A stretch of 64,000 nucleotides of DNA from Torymus aiolomorphi (Eukaryota > Arthropoda > Insecta > Hymenoptera > Torymidae), in NCBI GenBank assembly GCA_036365515.1, contig CM070876.1, positions 123,894,810 through 123,958,809 of the forward strand, read 5' to 3'. Made by a program: the position numbers and the translations under genes. Each line of letters opens with the position of its first letter. The stretch's first letter is position 1. The notes under the pieces are model-generated. The model worked only from the letters and a program-made list of their open reading frames with translations, searched no databases and was not told the origin of the DNA. This document shows positions 1-13,900 of the stretch, one piece after another.

Positions 1-1524
1 GAGCAACGAAATTGATTCCGCGGAACACCCACGAAAAGTCAATTATAGGGGGGTTGAAGGAGAAAAAATATTCTCACTTTGTTGCTTTTTGTATTCGTAT
101 CAATTTTATGGCTAATTAAGAATTCGAAAGATAAAATAGAGATAGAAAAAAATTAGCAACGAAATCGATTCCCCGGAACACCCCCGAAAGGTCGATTATA
201 GGGGGGTTGAAGGAGAAAAAAATGCTCACTTCGTTGCTTTAGGTATTCGTATCAATTTTATGGCTAATTATGAACTCTAAAGATGAAACAGACCTAGACA
301 AAAATTAGCAACGAAATCGATTCTCCGGAACACCCCCCAAAGTCGATTATAGGGGGGTCGAAGGCGATAAAAAATTCTCACTACGTCGCTTTTCGTATTC
401 GTATCCATTTTATGGCTGATTATGAATTCCAACGATAAAATAGATATAGAAAACAATTTGCAACGAAATCAATTCCCCGAAACACCTCCGAAAAGCCGAT
501 TATAGGGGGGTTGAAAGAGAAAAAAAATTCTCACTTCGTTGCTTTTGGTATTCGTATCAATTTTATGGCTAATTATGAATTCTAAAGATGAAATAGACCT
601 AGACAAAAATTAGCAACGAAATCGATTCCCCGGAACACCCCCCAAAGTCGATTATAGGGGGGTCGAAGGCGATAAAAAATTCTCACTACGTCGCTTTTCG
701 TATTCGTATCAATTTTATGGCCGATTATGAATTCCAACGATAAAATAGATATAGAAAACAATTTGCAACGAAATCAATACCGCGGAACACCCACGAATAG
801 TCAATTATATGGGGTTGAAGGAGAAAAAAAAATCTTACTTCGTTGCTTTTGGTATTCGTATCAATTTTATGGCTGATTATGAATTCTAAAGATAAAATAG
901 ACCTAGAAAAAAATTAGCAACGAAATCGATTGGCCGCAACACCCCCGAAAAGTCGATTATTGGGGGGTCGAAGGCGAAAAAGAATTCTCACTTCGTTGCT
1001 TTTGGTATTCGCACCAATTGTATGGCTGATTATGAAATGTAACGATAAAATAGACCTAGAAAAAAATTAGCAACGAAATCGATTACCCGGAACTCTCCCG
1101 AAAAGTCGATTATAGGGGGGTTGAAGGAGAAAAAAAATTCTAACTTCGTTGCTTTTGGTATTCGTATCAATTTTATGGCTGATTATGAATTCTAAAGATA
1201 AAGTAGACCTAGAAAAAAATTAGCAACGAAATCGAATACCCGGAACACCCCCGAAAAGTCGATTATAGGGGGGTCGATGGCGATAAAAAATTCTCACTTC
1301 GTCGCTTTTCGTATTCGTATCAATTTTATGGCTGATTATGAATTCCTGCGATAAAATAGACCTACAAAAAAATTACCAACGAAATCGATTACCGGGAACA
1401 CCTCCGAAAAGTCGATTTAGGGGGGGTGATGGAGAAAAAAAATTCTCACTTCGTTGCTTTTGGTATTCGCATCAATTTTATGGCTGATTATGAATTCTAC
1501 GGATAAAATAGACCTAGAAAAAAT

Positions 1525-2705
1525 GAGCAACGAAATTGATTCCGCGGAAAACCCACGAAAAGTCAATTATAGGGGGGTTGAAGGAGAAAAAATATTCTCA
1601 CTTTGTTGCTTTTTGTATTCGTATCAATTTTATGGCTAATTAAGAATTCGAAAGATAAAATAGAGATAGAAAAAAATTAGCAACGAAATCGATTCCCCGG
1701 AACACCCCCGAAAGGTCGATTATAGGGGGGTTGAAGGAGAAAAAAATGCTCACTTCGTTGCTTTAGGTATTCGTATCAATTTTATGGCTAATTATGAACT
1801 CTAAAGATGAAACAGACCTAGACAAAAATTAGCAACGAAATCGATTCCCCGGAACACCCCCCAAAGTCGATTATAGGGGGGTCGAAGGCGATAAAAAATT
1901 CTCACTACGTCGCTTTTCGTATTCGTATCCATTTTATGGCTGATTATGAATTCGAACGATAAAATAGATATAGAAAACAATTTGCAACGAAATCAATTCC
2001 CCGAAACACCTCCGAAAAGCCGATTATAGGGGGGTTGAAAGAGAAAAAAAATTCTCACTTCGTTGCTTTTGGTATTCGTATCAATTTTATGGCTAATTAT
2101 GAATTCTAAAGATGAAATAGACCTAGACAAAAATTAGCAACGAAATCGATTCCCCGGAACACCCCCCAAAGTCGATTATAGGGGGGTCGAAGGCGATAAA
2201 AAATTCTCACTACGTCGCTTTTCGTATTCGTATCAATTTTATGGCCGATTATGAATTCCAACAATAAAATAGATATAGAAAACAATTTGCAACGAAATCA
2301 ATTCCGCGGAACACCCCCGAATAGTCAATTATATGGGGTTGAAGGAGAAAAAAAAATCTTACTTCGTTGCTTTTGGTATTCGTATCAATTTTATGGCTGA
2401 TTATGAATTCTAAAGATAAAATAGACCTAGAAAAAAATTAGCAACGAAATCGATTGGCCGCAACACCCCCGAAAAGTCGATTATTGGGGGGTCGAAGGCG
2501 AAAAAGAATTCTCACTTCGTTGCTTTTGGTATTCGCACCAATTGTATGGCTGATTATGAAATGTAACGATAAAATAGACCTAGAAAAAAATTAGCAACGA
2601 AATCGATTACCCGGAACTCTCCCGAAAAGTCGATTATAGGGGGGTTGAAGGAGAAAAAAAATTCTAACTTCGTTGCTTTTGGTATTCGTATCAATTTTAT
2701 GGCTA
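1525..2705 (+). repeat. Higher-order satellite repeat, copy of 1-1180 (period 1524 bp)
   Basis: Bases 1-1180 recur almost unchanged at 1525-2705, including variants private to single monomers (for example the GGCCGCAAC monomer near 925 and 2450). The offset of 1524 bp equals ten monomers. Similarity drops after about 2705, so the copy has a sharp edge. This is a higher-order repeat made by unequal exchange or segmental duplication inside the array. Confidence 0.88.
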
Positions 2706-5700
2706 ATTATGAATTCCAACGATAAAATAGACCTAGAAAGCAGTTACCAACGAAATCGATTCCCCGGAACTCTCCCGAAAAGTCGATTATAGGGTGGTCG
2801 GAGGCGAAAAAAAATTCTCACTTCGTTGCTTGTGGTATTCGTTTCAATTTTATAGCTGATTATGAATTCCAACGATAAAATAGGCCTAGACAGAAATTAC
2901 CAACGAAATCGATTACCCGGAGCACGCCTGAAAAGTCGATTATAGTGGGGTTGATGGAAAAAAAAAATTCTCAATATGTTGCTTCTGGTATTCGTATCAA
3001 TTTTATGGCTGATTATGAATTCGCACGATAAAATAGACCTAGAAAAAAATTAGCAACAAAATCGATTGCCCAGAACACCCCCGAAAAATCAATTATAGGG
3101 GGGGTTGAATGCGAAAAAATACTCTCACTTTGTTGCTTTTTGTATTCGTATCAATTTTATGGCTAATTAAGAATTCTAAAGATAAAATAGAGCTAAAAAA
3201 AATTAGTAACGAAACGATTCCCCGGAACACCCCCGAAAGGTCGATTATAGGGGGGTTGAAGGAGAAAAAAATTCTGACTTCGTTGCTTTTGGTATTCTTA
3301 TCAATTTCATGGCTAATTATGAATTAAAAGATAAAATAAACCTAGAAAAAAATTAGCAACGAAATCGATTCCCCGGAACACCCCCGAAAAGTCGATTACA
3401 TGGGGGTCGAAGGGGAAAAAAAATTCTCACTTCGTTGTTTTTGGTATTCGCATCAATTTTATGGCTGATTATGAATTCTAAGGATAAAATAGAGCTAGAA
3501 AAAAATTAGCAACGAAATCGATTCCCCAGAACACCCCCGAAAAATCAATTATAGGGGGGGTTGAAGGCGAAAAAGAATTCTCACTTCGTTGCTTTTGGTA
3601 TTCGTATCAATTTTATGGCTAATTATGAATTCCAACGGTAAAATAGACATAGAAAACAATTAGCAACGAAATCAATTCCCCGGGTCACCCCCGGAAAGTG
3701 GATTATAGGGGGGTTGAAGGAGAAGAAAAATATTCTCACTTCGTTGCTTTTGGTATTCGTATCAATTTTATGGCTAATTATGAATTCTAAAGATAAAATA
3801 TACCTAGAAAAAAATTAGCAACGAAATTGATTCCCCGGAACACCCCCGAAAAGTCGATTATAGGGGGGATGAAGGAGAAAATTCTCACTTCTTTGCTTTT
3901 GGTATTCGTATCAATTTTATGGCTAATTATGAATTTCAACGATAAAATAGACCTAGAAAACAGATAGCAACGAAATCAAATCCCCGGAGCACCCCCGAAA
4001 AGTCGATTATAGGGGGGGCGGAGGCGAAAAAAAATTCTCACTTCGTTGCTTTTGGTATTCGTATCAATTTTATGGCTGATCATGAATTATAATGATAAAG
4101 GAGACCTAGAAAAAAATTAGCAACGAAATCGATTCCCAGGAACACCCCCGAAAAGTCGATTATACGGGGGTTAAAGGAGAAAAAAAATTCTCACTTCGTT
4201 GCTTTTGGAATTCGTATCAATTTTATGGCTGATTATGAATTCCAACTATAAAATAGACCTAGAAAAAAATTACCAACGAAATCGATTACCCGGGAGACCC
4301 CCGAAAAGTCGATTATAGGGGGGTCGAAGGCGATAAAATTTCTCACTACGTCGCTTTTCGTATTCGTATCAATGTTATGGCTGATTATGAATTCCAACGA
4401 TAAAATAGACATAGAAAACAATTATCAACGATATCAATTCTCCGGAACACCCCCGATAAGGCGACTATAGGGGGGTTGAAGAAGGAAAAAAATTCTCACT
4501 TCGTTGCTTTTGGTATTCGTATCAATTTTATGGCTGATTATGAATGCGAACGATAAAATAGACCTAGAAAAAAATTGGCAACGAAATTAATTCCCAGAAC
4601 ACCCCGAAAAGTCGAGTATAGGGGGGCCGAAGGCAATAAAAATTCTCACTTCGTCGCTTTTCGTATTCGTATCAATTTTATGGCTGATTATGAATTCTAA
4701 GGATAAAGTAGACCTAGAAAAAAATGAGCAACGAAATTGATTCCGCGGAACACCCACGAAAAGTCAATTATAGGGGGGTTGAAGGAGAAAAAATATTCTC
4801 ACTTTGTTGCTTTTTGTATTCGTATCAATTTTATAGCTAATTAAGAATTCTAAAGATAAAATAGAGATAGAAAAAAATTGGCAACGAAATCGATTCCCCG
4901 GAACACCCCCGAAAGGTCGATTATAGGGGGGTTGAAGGAGAAAAAAATGCTCACTTCGTTGCTTTACGTATTCGTATCAAATTTATGGCAGATTCTGAAT
5001 TTCAACGATGAAATAGACCTAGAAAAAAATTAGCAACGTAATCGATTCCCCGGAATCCCGTCGAAAAGTCGATTATAGGGGGGTTGAAGGAGAGAAAAAA
5101 TTCTCAATGTGTTGCTTTTGGAATTCGTATCAATTTTATGGCTGATTATGAATTCGCACGATAAAATAAACCTAGAAAAAAATTAGCAACGAAATCGATC
5201 GATTGCCCGGAACACCCCCGAAAAGTCTTTTATAGGGGAGTTGAAGGAGAAAATATTCTCACTTTGTTGCTTTTTGTATTCGTATCAATTTTATGGCTAA
5301 TTAAGAATTCTAAAGATCAAATAGAGCTAAAAATAATTAGTAACGAAATCGATTCCCCGAAACACCCCCGAAAGGTCGATTATAGGGTGGTTGAAAGAGA
5401 AAAAACTTCTGACTTCGTTGCTTTTGGTGTTCTTATCAATTTCATGGCTAATTATGAATTAAAAGATAAAATAAACCTAGAAAAAAATTAGCAACGAAAT
5501 CAATTCCCCGGAACACCCACGAAAAGTCGATTACAGGGGGGTCGAAGGCGAAAAAAAATTCTCACTTCGTTGCTTTTGGTATTCGCATCAATTTTATGGC
5601 TGATTATGAATTCTAAGGATAAAATAGAGCTAGACAAAAATTACAACGAAATCGATTCCCCAGAACACCCCCGAAAAGTCAATTATAGGGGGGGTTGAAG

Positions 5701-7217
5701 GCGAAAAAGAATTCTCACTTCGTTGCTTTTCGTATTCGTATCAATTTTATGGCTGATTATGAATTCCAACGATAAAATAGACATAGAAAACAATTAGCAA
5801 CGAAATCAATTCTCCGGATCACCCCCGGAAAGTCGATTATAGGGGGGTTGAAGGAGAAGAAAAATCCTCACATCGTTGCTTTTGGTATTGGTATCAATTT
5901 TATGGCTGATAATGAATTCTAAAGATAAAGTAGACCTACAAAAAAATTACCAACGAAATCGATTACCCGGAACACCCTCGAAAAGTCGATTATTGGGGGG
6001 TCGAAGGCGAAAAAGAATTCTCACTTCGTTGCTTTTGGTATTCGTATAATTTTATGGCTGATTATGAATTCGAATGATAAATTAGATCTAGAAAAAATTA
6101 GCAACGAAATCGATTCCCCGAAACACCCCCGAAAAGTCGATTATAGTGGTGTTGATGAAGAAAAAAAATTCTCACTACGTTGCTTTTGGTCTTCTTATCA
6201 ATTTTGTGGCTAATTATGAATGAAAAGCTAAAATAGACCTAGAAAACAATAAGCAACCAAATCGATTATCCGGAAACCCCCGAAAAGTCGATTATAGGGG
6301 GGTTGATGGAGAAAAAAAATTCTCACTTCGTTGATTTTGGTATTCGCACCAATTGTATGGCTGATTATGAATTCGAACGATAAAACAGACCTAGAAAACA
6401 GATAGCAACGAAATCGATTCCCCGGAACACCCCCGAAAAATCGATTATAGGGGGGTTCAAGGAGAAAAAAACTTCTTACATCGTTGCTTTTGGTATTGGT
6501 ATCAATTTTATGGCTGATTATGAATTCTAAAGATAAAGTAGACCTAGAAAAAAATTAGCAACGAAATCGAATACCCGGAACACCCCCGAAAAGTCGATTA
6601 TAGGGGGGTCGATGGCGATAAAAAATTCTCACTTCGTCGCTTTTCGTATTCGTATCAATTTTATGGCTGATTATGAATTCCTGCGATAAAATAGACCTAC
6701 AAAAAAATTACCAACGAAATCGATTACGCGGAACACCTCCGAAAAGTCGATTTAGGGGGGGTGATGGAGAAAAAAAATTCTCACTTCGTTGCTTTTGGTA
6801 TTCGCATCAATTTTATGGCTGATTATGAATTCTACGGATAAAATAGACCTAGAAAAAATGAGCAACGAAATTGATTCCGCGGAACACCCACGAAAAGTCA
6901 ATTATAGGGGGGTTGAAGGAGAAAAAATATTCTCACTTTGTTGCTTTTTGTATTCGTATCAATTTTATGGCTAATTAAGAATTCGAAAGATAAAATAGAG
7001 ATAGAAAAAAATTAACAACGAAATCGATTCCCCGGAACACCCCCGAAAGGTCGATTATAGGGGGGTTGAAGGAGAAAAAAATGCTCACTTCGTTGCTTTA
7101 GGTATTCGTATCAAATTTATGGCAGATTCTGAATTCCAACGATGAAATAGACCTAGAAAAAAATTAGCAACGTAATCGATTCCCCGGAATACCGTCGATA
7201 AGTCGATTATAGGGGGG

Positions 7218-8590
7218 TTGAAGGAGAAAAAATATTCTCACTTTGTTGCTTTTTGTATTCGTATCAATTTTATGGCTAATTAAGAATTCTAAAGATAAAA
7301 TAGAGCTAAAAAAAATTAGTAACGAAATCGATTCCCCGAAACACCCCCGAAAGGTCGATTATAGGGGGGTTGAAAGAGAAAAAACTTCTGACTTCGTTGC
7401 TTTTGGTGTTCATATCAATTTCATGGCTAATTATGAATTAAAAGATAAAATAAACCTAGAAAAAAATTAGCAACGAAATCAATTCCCCGGAACACCCACG
7501 AAAAGTCGATTACAGGGGGGTCGAAGGCGAAAAAAAATTCTCACTTCGTTGCTTTTGGTATTCGCATCAATTTTATGGCTGATTATGAATTCTAAGGATA
7601 AAATAGAGCTAGACAAAAATTACAACGAAATCGATTCCCCAGAACACCCCCGAAAAGTCAATTATAGGGGGGGTTGAAGGCGAAAAAGAATTCTCACTTC
7701 GTTGCTTTTCGTATTCGTATTTATTTTATGGCTGATTATGAATTCCAACGATAAAATAGACATAGAAAACAATTAGCAACGAAATCAATTCTCCGGATCA
7801 CCCTCGGAAAGTCGATTATAGGGGGGTTGAAGGAGAAGAAAAATCCTCACATCGTTGCTTTTGGTATTGGTATCAATTTTATGGCTGATTATGAATTCTA
7901 AAGATAAAGTAGACCTACAAAAAAATTACCAACGAAATCGATTACCCGGAACACCCTCGAAAAGTCGATTATTGGGGGGTCGAAGGCGAAAAGGAATTCT
8001 CACTTCGTTGCTTTTGGTATTCGTATAATTTTATGGCTGATTATGAATTCGAATGATAAATTAGATCTAGAAAAAATTAGCAACGAAATCGATTCCCCGA
8101 AACACCCCCGAAAAGTCGATTATAGTGGTGTTGATGAAGAAAAAAAATTCTCACTACGTTGCTTTTGGTCTTCTTATCAATTTTGTGGCTAATTATGAAT
8201 GAAAAGCTAAAATAGACCTAGAAAACAATAAGCAACCAAATCGATTATCCGGAACACCCCCGAAAAGTCGATTATAGGGGGGTTGATGGAGAAAAAAAAT
8301 TCTCACTTCGTTGATTTTGGTATTCGCACCAATTGTATGGCTGATTATGAATTCGAACGATAAAACAGACCTAGAAAACAGATAGCAACGAAATCGATTC
8401 CCCGGAACACCCCCGAAAAATCGATTATAGGGGGGTTCAAGGAGAAAAAAACTTCTTGCATCGTTGCTTTTGGTATTGGTATCAATTTTATGGCTGATTA
8501 TGAATTCTAAAGATAAAGTAGACCTAGAAAAAAATTAGCAACGAAATCGAATACCCGGAACACCCCCGAAAAGTCGATTATAGGGGGGTC
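7218..8590 (+). repeat. Higher-order satellite repeat, copy of about 5240-6611 (period ~1979 bp)
   Basis: Monomer variants at 5240-6611 (for example the TAGTGGTGTTGATGAAG monomer near 6150 and the truncated CGTATAATTTTATGG monomer near 6045) recur in the same order at 7218-8590. The offset of about 1979 bp equals thirteen monomers. A further match links about 1180-1790 with 6515-7125 (offset ~5335 bp, 35 monomers), so the array is a mosaic of overlapping duplications with no single higher-order unit. Confidence 0.82.
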
Positions 8591-9813
8591 GATGGCTATA
8601 AAAAACTTCTCACTTCGTTGCTTTTGGTATTCGTATTAATGTTATGGCTGATCATGAATTCTAAAGATAAAGTAGACCTATAAAAAAATTAGCAACGAAA
8701 TCGATTCCCAGGAACACCCCCGAAAAGTCGATTATACGGGGGTTAAAGGAGAAAAAAAATTCTCACTTCGTTGCTTTTGGTATTCGTATCAATTTTATGG
8801 CTGATTATGAATTCCAACGATAAAATAGACCTAGAAAAAAATTACCAACGAAATCGATTACCCGGAAGACCCCCGAAAAGTCGATTATAGGGGGGTCGAA
8901 GGCGATAAAATTTCTAACTACGTCGCTTTTCGTATTCGTATCAATTTTATAGCTGATTATGAATTCCAACGATAATATAGACATAGAAAACAATTAGCAA
9001 CGAAATCAGTTCTCCGGAACACCCCCGATAAGTCGATTATAGGGGGGTTGAAGGCGGAAAAAAATTCTCACTTCGTTGCTTTTGGTATTCGTATCAATTT
9101 TATGGCTGATTATGAATTCCAACGATAAAATAGACCTAACAAAAAATTTGCAACGAAATCGATTCCCGGGAACACCCCCGAAAAGTCGATTATATGGGGG
9201 TTGAAGGAGAAAAAAAATTCTCACTTCGTTACTTTTGGTAATCATGTCAATTTTATTGCTGATTATGAATTCTAAAGATAAAATAGACCTAGAAAAAAAT
9301 TAGCAATGAATTCGATTCCCCGGAACACCCCCGAAAAGTCGATTATAGGGAGGTTAAAGGAGAAAAAATTCTCACTTCGTTGCTTTTGGTATTCGCATCA
9401 ATTTTATGGCTAATTATGAATTCCAATGATAAAATAGACCTAGAAAACAGATAGCAACGAAATCGATTCCCCGGAACACCCCCGAAAAGTCGATTATAGG
9501 GTGGTTGAAGGAGAAAAAAAATTCTCACTTCGTTGCTTTTGGTATTCGTATCAATTTTATGGCTGATTATGAATTCCAACGATAAAATAGACCTAACAAA
9601 AAATTAGCAACGAAATCGATTCCCCGGAACACCCCCGAAAAGTCGATTATAGTGGTGTTGATGGAGAAAAAAAATTCTCACTTCGTAGCTTTTGGTATTC
9701 GTATCAATTTTATGGCTGATTATGAATTCTAAAGATAAAATGGACCTAGAAAAAAATTAGCAATAATTCGATTCCCCGGAACACCCCCGAAAGGTCTTTT
9801 ATATGGGGATTGA

Positions 9814-10536
9814 TGCGCAAGAGGAATGCGCAAGCGAAATGGTACAGCGTGGCTCAACAAATTTAGAATCTATTTTTAAAATACATGATTTCTTATCCAC
9901 ACTACCATCAAACTCGAAAGCTTTTAAATTTTGAAGAACCCTACATACACGTGTGCTCGAACCATCAGGTTCAACCATTCTTGATGATTGAATGGCTAAT
10001 CCTGTTTCTGAACGTCTTTACCACCAATCTGACTCTTTCCTGAAAATTTTTGGGTGTTTCGAGAACCTTTGATATTCTGTTGCGAAATTGAGTCCCTATT
10101 TTGTTCCTTGATAACTTTTACTTCTAAAGCTCGTGCAAGAGCAATCTTAAGAGAGGTTATGCGCTCTAATTGAAGCGTTTCCCTAACTCCTATATTGTAA
10201 ATACCGATAATAAATTGAGAACAAGCTATCTTATCTTGTACCTCTAATGAACATTCAGGATATGCTAATGTTGCTACCTTCTCTACATCAGCTGCTAATG
10301 TAGGAAGATCCTCCCCCGGCTTTTGCCGCCTATTTTGGAATAAAGAGTAACTACTTGATCCTAAATGTTCACCGAAACGGTCCTCTAATTTTTCTAACAA
10401 GGTCTTCAAATCCAAAGTCTTAGTATCCTTAAAGCTACTCAAAACGCTTTTTGCCTTATTACGCAAAGAAGCAGCTAAAGCTATCATCTTTTTTTCATCA
10501 TTCCAACTGATTCAAATACTCAGCCAGAGGAGTTGT
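9814..10536 (-). pseudogene. gag: Gypsy-type gag relic, C-terminal part (split by Copia)
   Basis: The minus strand has a 163-codon open frame (10487-9996) rich in Leu/Glu/Lys with the retrotransposon Gag pattern: a helical segment with LEDRFGEHLG, then a QNRRQKPGEDLPTLAADVEKVATLAYP stretch split over two helices, and a basic Gln/Ser tail. The reading frame upstream towards 10536 needs a shift, and it continues in the segment beyond the Copia insertion (15317-15867). Sequence downstream to 9814 still looks coding-derived but is full of stops, and it ends abruptly at the satellite. Established: Gag of Ty3/Gypsy elements forms the particle shell. I infer an old, truncated element of minus orientation. 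Confidence 0.75.
10532..10536. other. Target-site duplication of the Copia element (left copy)
   Basis: GTTGT sits directly before the left LTR and again directly after the right LTR (15317-15321). A 5 bp duplication is typical of Copia integrase and fixes the insertion boundaries. Confidence 0.92.
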
Positions 10537-10784
10537 TGTTAGAATATGTGTACATTTATGTTAACGTGTGAGATAGAGAGCGCATGCGTGGCGCCATCAC
10601 GCGAGCAGAGCTGGAGAGCTAGCGAGAGCGAGCGGCCGAAGCGCTCACTCACTCGTTCGCCGTCCTCTGCCGAGAGCAGTTGTAATCAGAGAGAGAGAGC
10701 TGTACTGTAATTGAATAAAACGTTGTTGCTGTTAACCAGAGTGGGTTATTTGAAGAACCCTGCCTTCCACATCTTAAATTAACA
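10537..10784 (+). repeat. Copia 5' LTR
   Basis: Begins TGTTAGAATATG and ends TTAAATTAACA, so it has the canonical TG...CA ends. It differs from the right LTR by a GA dinucleotide in the GAGAGA run and one T/C change near the end. It should hold promoter and polyadenylation signals; AATAAAACG near 10713 is a candidate polyA signal. Confidence 0.95.
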
Positions 10785-10802
10785 TGGTAGCAGAGCGTGG
10801 TT
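10785..10802 (+). other. Primer-binding site, initiator tRNA-Met type (Copia)
   Basis: TGGTAGCAGAGCGTGGTT follows the LTR with no spacer. The first 12 bases are complementary to the conserved CCA end and acceptor stem of eukaryotic initiator tRNA-Met. The same 18 bases occur in the errantivirus at 48532. Confidence 0.88.
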
Positions 10803-10919
10803 ATTTTTAGTTGCGGTACTGTTTCTCCTTGTGAGAGCAGTAACACACTTTAAATTCCACGACAAGGAAAAGTGATTTTAAGTTGAGCGCGAGGTAAGCG
10901 CAAGAACAAAGAAAAACGC

Positions 10920-13900
10920 ATGAGCGTAAAGAAAGAACCTCAAGAAGTTGAAAGTGATAAGACAAGTGAAACTGAAAGTGAAGAAGAGTTTTTTGATATT
11001 GAAAATAAAGAAATTAAAAAGGAAGAAAACATGCAGGAAGTGAAAATACCGATTTTTGATGGACAAGAATACAGTAATTGGAAGAAACGCATATTAATGT
11101 ATTTAAAGATGAAAAAGTGTGAGGTTGTAGTTACACGTGTAAAAACGGAAGGCGACAAAGTTGATTGGGACGAAAAAGACGTGCAGGCTATAAATTATAT
11201 TTATAGTGCAATTTCAAACAAACAAATGGAACTAATCAGTGACAAAGAAACGGCTTTTGAAATTATGAAAAAGTTTGACAGTACGTATTTAAAAGAATCA
11301 ACAGCTCTACAGATAATTTGCAGAAATAAATTGGAAAAGATGAAATTAAAAGATTTCAGTGACTCGATAGAATTCTTTAACGAGTTTGAAAAATCAGTGA
11401 ATGGATTGAAAGAAGCTGGTGCAAATGTGACGGAGAAAGAAAAAATGAACTACATGTTAAGGACATTACCAGATTCAATGAGTCACATTGGGGACTTAAT
11501 CGATGTGTTAAAAGAAGAAGAACAGAATGTAGAATACGTGAAAAACAAAATTAAAATGGCTGAACTAAAAGGAAAACGTGAAAGTGAAAATTCGAGATCA
11601 AACGCGTTTACGTTTGAGAAAAGAAGAGAGGATAAAAGGACATGTTATGTATGTGGTGGTGTAGGACACATACAATACGATTGCCCGACGAAAAACAATT
11701 CCGGGAATCGCGCGCCACAGCAAGGAGGCGGCAGAGGAAGCCGTGCGCCACAGAGAGGAGGGGGCAACGGCAGAGGCTACACACAGCAACGAGGAACGAG
11801 TTCCAACCGGCGTGGAAGGAGCGGATACCGACAGCATGGCCGAGGCGCGAGAGGCAGTGACAACAACAGCAGCGGTCATCAAAATACCGAGAAGAGCGAA
11901 GTGTTGAGCACTTCAGTAGAAATAATGTCTGCGAATAAAAGTAACGGTAAAGTAAACGAAAATAAGATAGATTGGATTTTAGATAGCGGTTGTACAGACC
12001 ACGTGATAAATAACGAAAATTATTTTAATGATGCAATTGTATTGAAAGAACCGATTAATGTAAAAGTAGGAGACGGTAGAATTTTGAAAGCAACAAAAGT
12101 AGGACATGTAAAAAGTAAATTCAAAACGTTTAATGAAGAGACAGATATAGAATTAGAAAATGTATTTTACGTAAAAGATATGGACAGAAATTTAATGAGT
12201 TTTGCTAAAGTAACTGATAAGTGTAAAGTAGTATGTATCGGAGATAGTGCTAAAATTTATAACAAAAATAATAAATTAATTGCGATAGCTTGGAAAAAGG
12301 ATAGAATGTATAAAATGACTAGCTTTATTGAAAAAGGTAGAGAATCTAACTTGACAATGAAAAATGAAAAAATGACTTTAAAAGAAAAGTGGCATAGAAC
12401 ATTGGGGCACGTTAATTTTAATTATTTGAATACGATGTGTAAAAATCATATTTTACAGGGTTTGTCAAGTGAAATAGAATCAGATTACTATAAATGTGCT
12501 ACGTGTATTGAAAACAAAATGCACAATATTCCTTTTGATAATAATAGAAAAAGAGCGAAAGATATATTAGAAATAGTACATACAGATTTGAATGGGCCAC
12601 ACAATACAGTAGGTTATAAAGGAGAAAAGTATTTCATAACTTTTATTTATGATTTTAGTAAATTAGCAAAAATTTATGCAATTAAGTCTAAATACGAAGT
12701 ATATGATAAATTTATTGAATATATAAATTTAGTTGAAAATAAAACTGGAAAGAAAATTAAGAAATTAAGGTGTGATAATGGTACTGAATATTTGAATAAA
12801 GATATGTATAAATTATGTAGAGAAAAGGGAATTGAAATAGAAACATGTCCACCTTATGTACATGAGCTTAACGGTACAGCAGAAAGATACAATAGGACAA
12901 TTATGGATAGTACTAGGTGTTTATTAGCTGAGTCCAAGATAGAGAGAAGGTTTTGGCCAGAAGTAGTCTGCGCTGCAGCTTATTTAAAAAATAGAACTAT
13001 TGCTAACACCTTAGTTAGAAATAAATCTCCTTATGAGATATTTTTAAATGAAAAACCAGACACGAAGTATTTAAAATTATACGGAAGTAAAGTATTTGTT
13101 AGGCTACCGGAAAGCAAAAGAAATTCGAAATGGGATAGAAAAGCAGATTTAGGAACGTTGATAGGTTATGATGTAACAGGGTATAGAGTTTTGATAAACA
13201 ATAGAGTCATTGTTGCGAGACACGTAGATGTCATTGAAGAAGATGTAAATTGCATTGGCCTAAATGATTCAGAAAAGGAAAATTTAAATTCACCTTCCCC
13301 TATTACGACTCTCGAGTCAAGTAGGAGAAGTAAAACTAATTGGGAAACACAAGCTATAAATGATAATGATAATGAAAATTTAGAAAATGTTGAAAATGAA
13401 GTAGAAGAAGTACCTGATTTAAGAAGGTCACAAAGAACGATTAAAAAGCCTAGTAGATTTGATGATAACTTTGTATATAGTGGATGTATATATGTTAATT
13501 ATTGTAGTGCAGATAGTCCTGCAAGCTTTAAAGAGGCTATTAAAAGTGATGAGTCTAATTTTTGGGTAGATACAATGAATAAAGAAATGAATAGTTTAGA
13601 GAAAAATAAAACGTGGGTATTAGTTGAAAAACCAAAGAATGAAAAGATATTAGATTTAAAATGGATTTATACTAAAAAAGGTGAAAATATATATAAAGCG
13701 AGAATAGTGGTAAGAGGTTACCAACAAACAGATGTATTGGATGACATCTATTCACCTGTTGCGAAAACACAAACTTTGAAAGTATTATTATTGTATTGCT
13801 GCCAAAACGGATTGTTAGTTGAGCAAATGGATGTAGAAACAGCGTTTTTAAATGGTAAAGTTAAATCAACAGTATTTGTTAAACAACCTGAAGGTTATGA

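Larger units (their letters stand above)
1..9813. repeat. Satellite DNA array, ~152 bp monomer, about 64 copies
   Basis: The whole segment is a head-to-tail array of a 152-153 bp monomer; the marker word GCAACGAAATC recurs at 3, 155, 308, 460 and so on. Each monomer carries an ATCGAT-type site, a C-run and G-run about 20 bp apart, the inverted pair GCAACGAA / TTCGTTGC, and usually GAATTC. Monomers differ by several to about 20 per cent. The array starts before the window and ends near 9813, where it meets a Gypsy gag relic. Short ORFs in it run through repeat copies on both strands and are not genes. A centromeric or heterochromatic satellite is the simplest reading. Confidence 0.97.

Noticed and set aside
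1454..9579. Short ORFs of 60-79 aa on both strands within the satellite array
   Set aside because: They repeat with the monomer, occur on both strands, and break where monomers differ by one base; no coding signature.
1..9813. CRISPR-like array
   Set aside because: The whole 152 bp unit repeats with no unique spacers, and the setting is eukaryotic.
11598..11882. Overlapping ORFs on both strands in the Copia gag Arg/Gly region
   Set aside because: Shadows of the 1367 aa polyprotein in a GC-rich low-complexity stretch.
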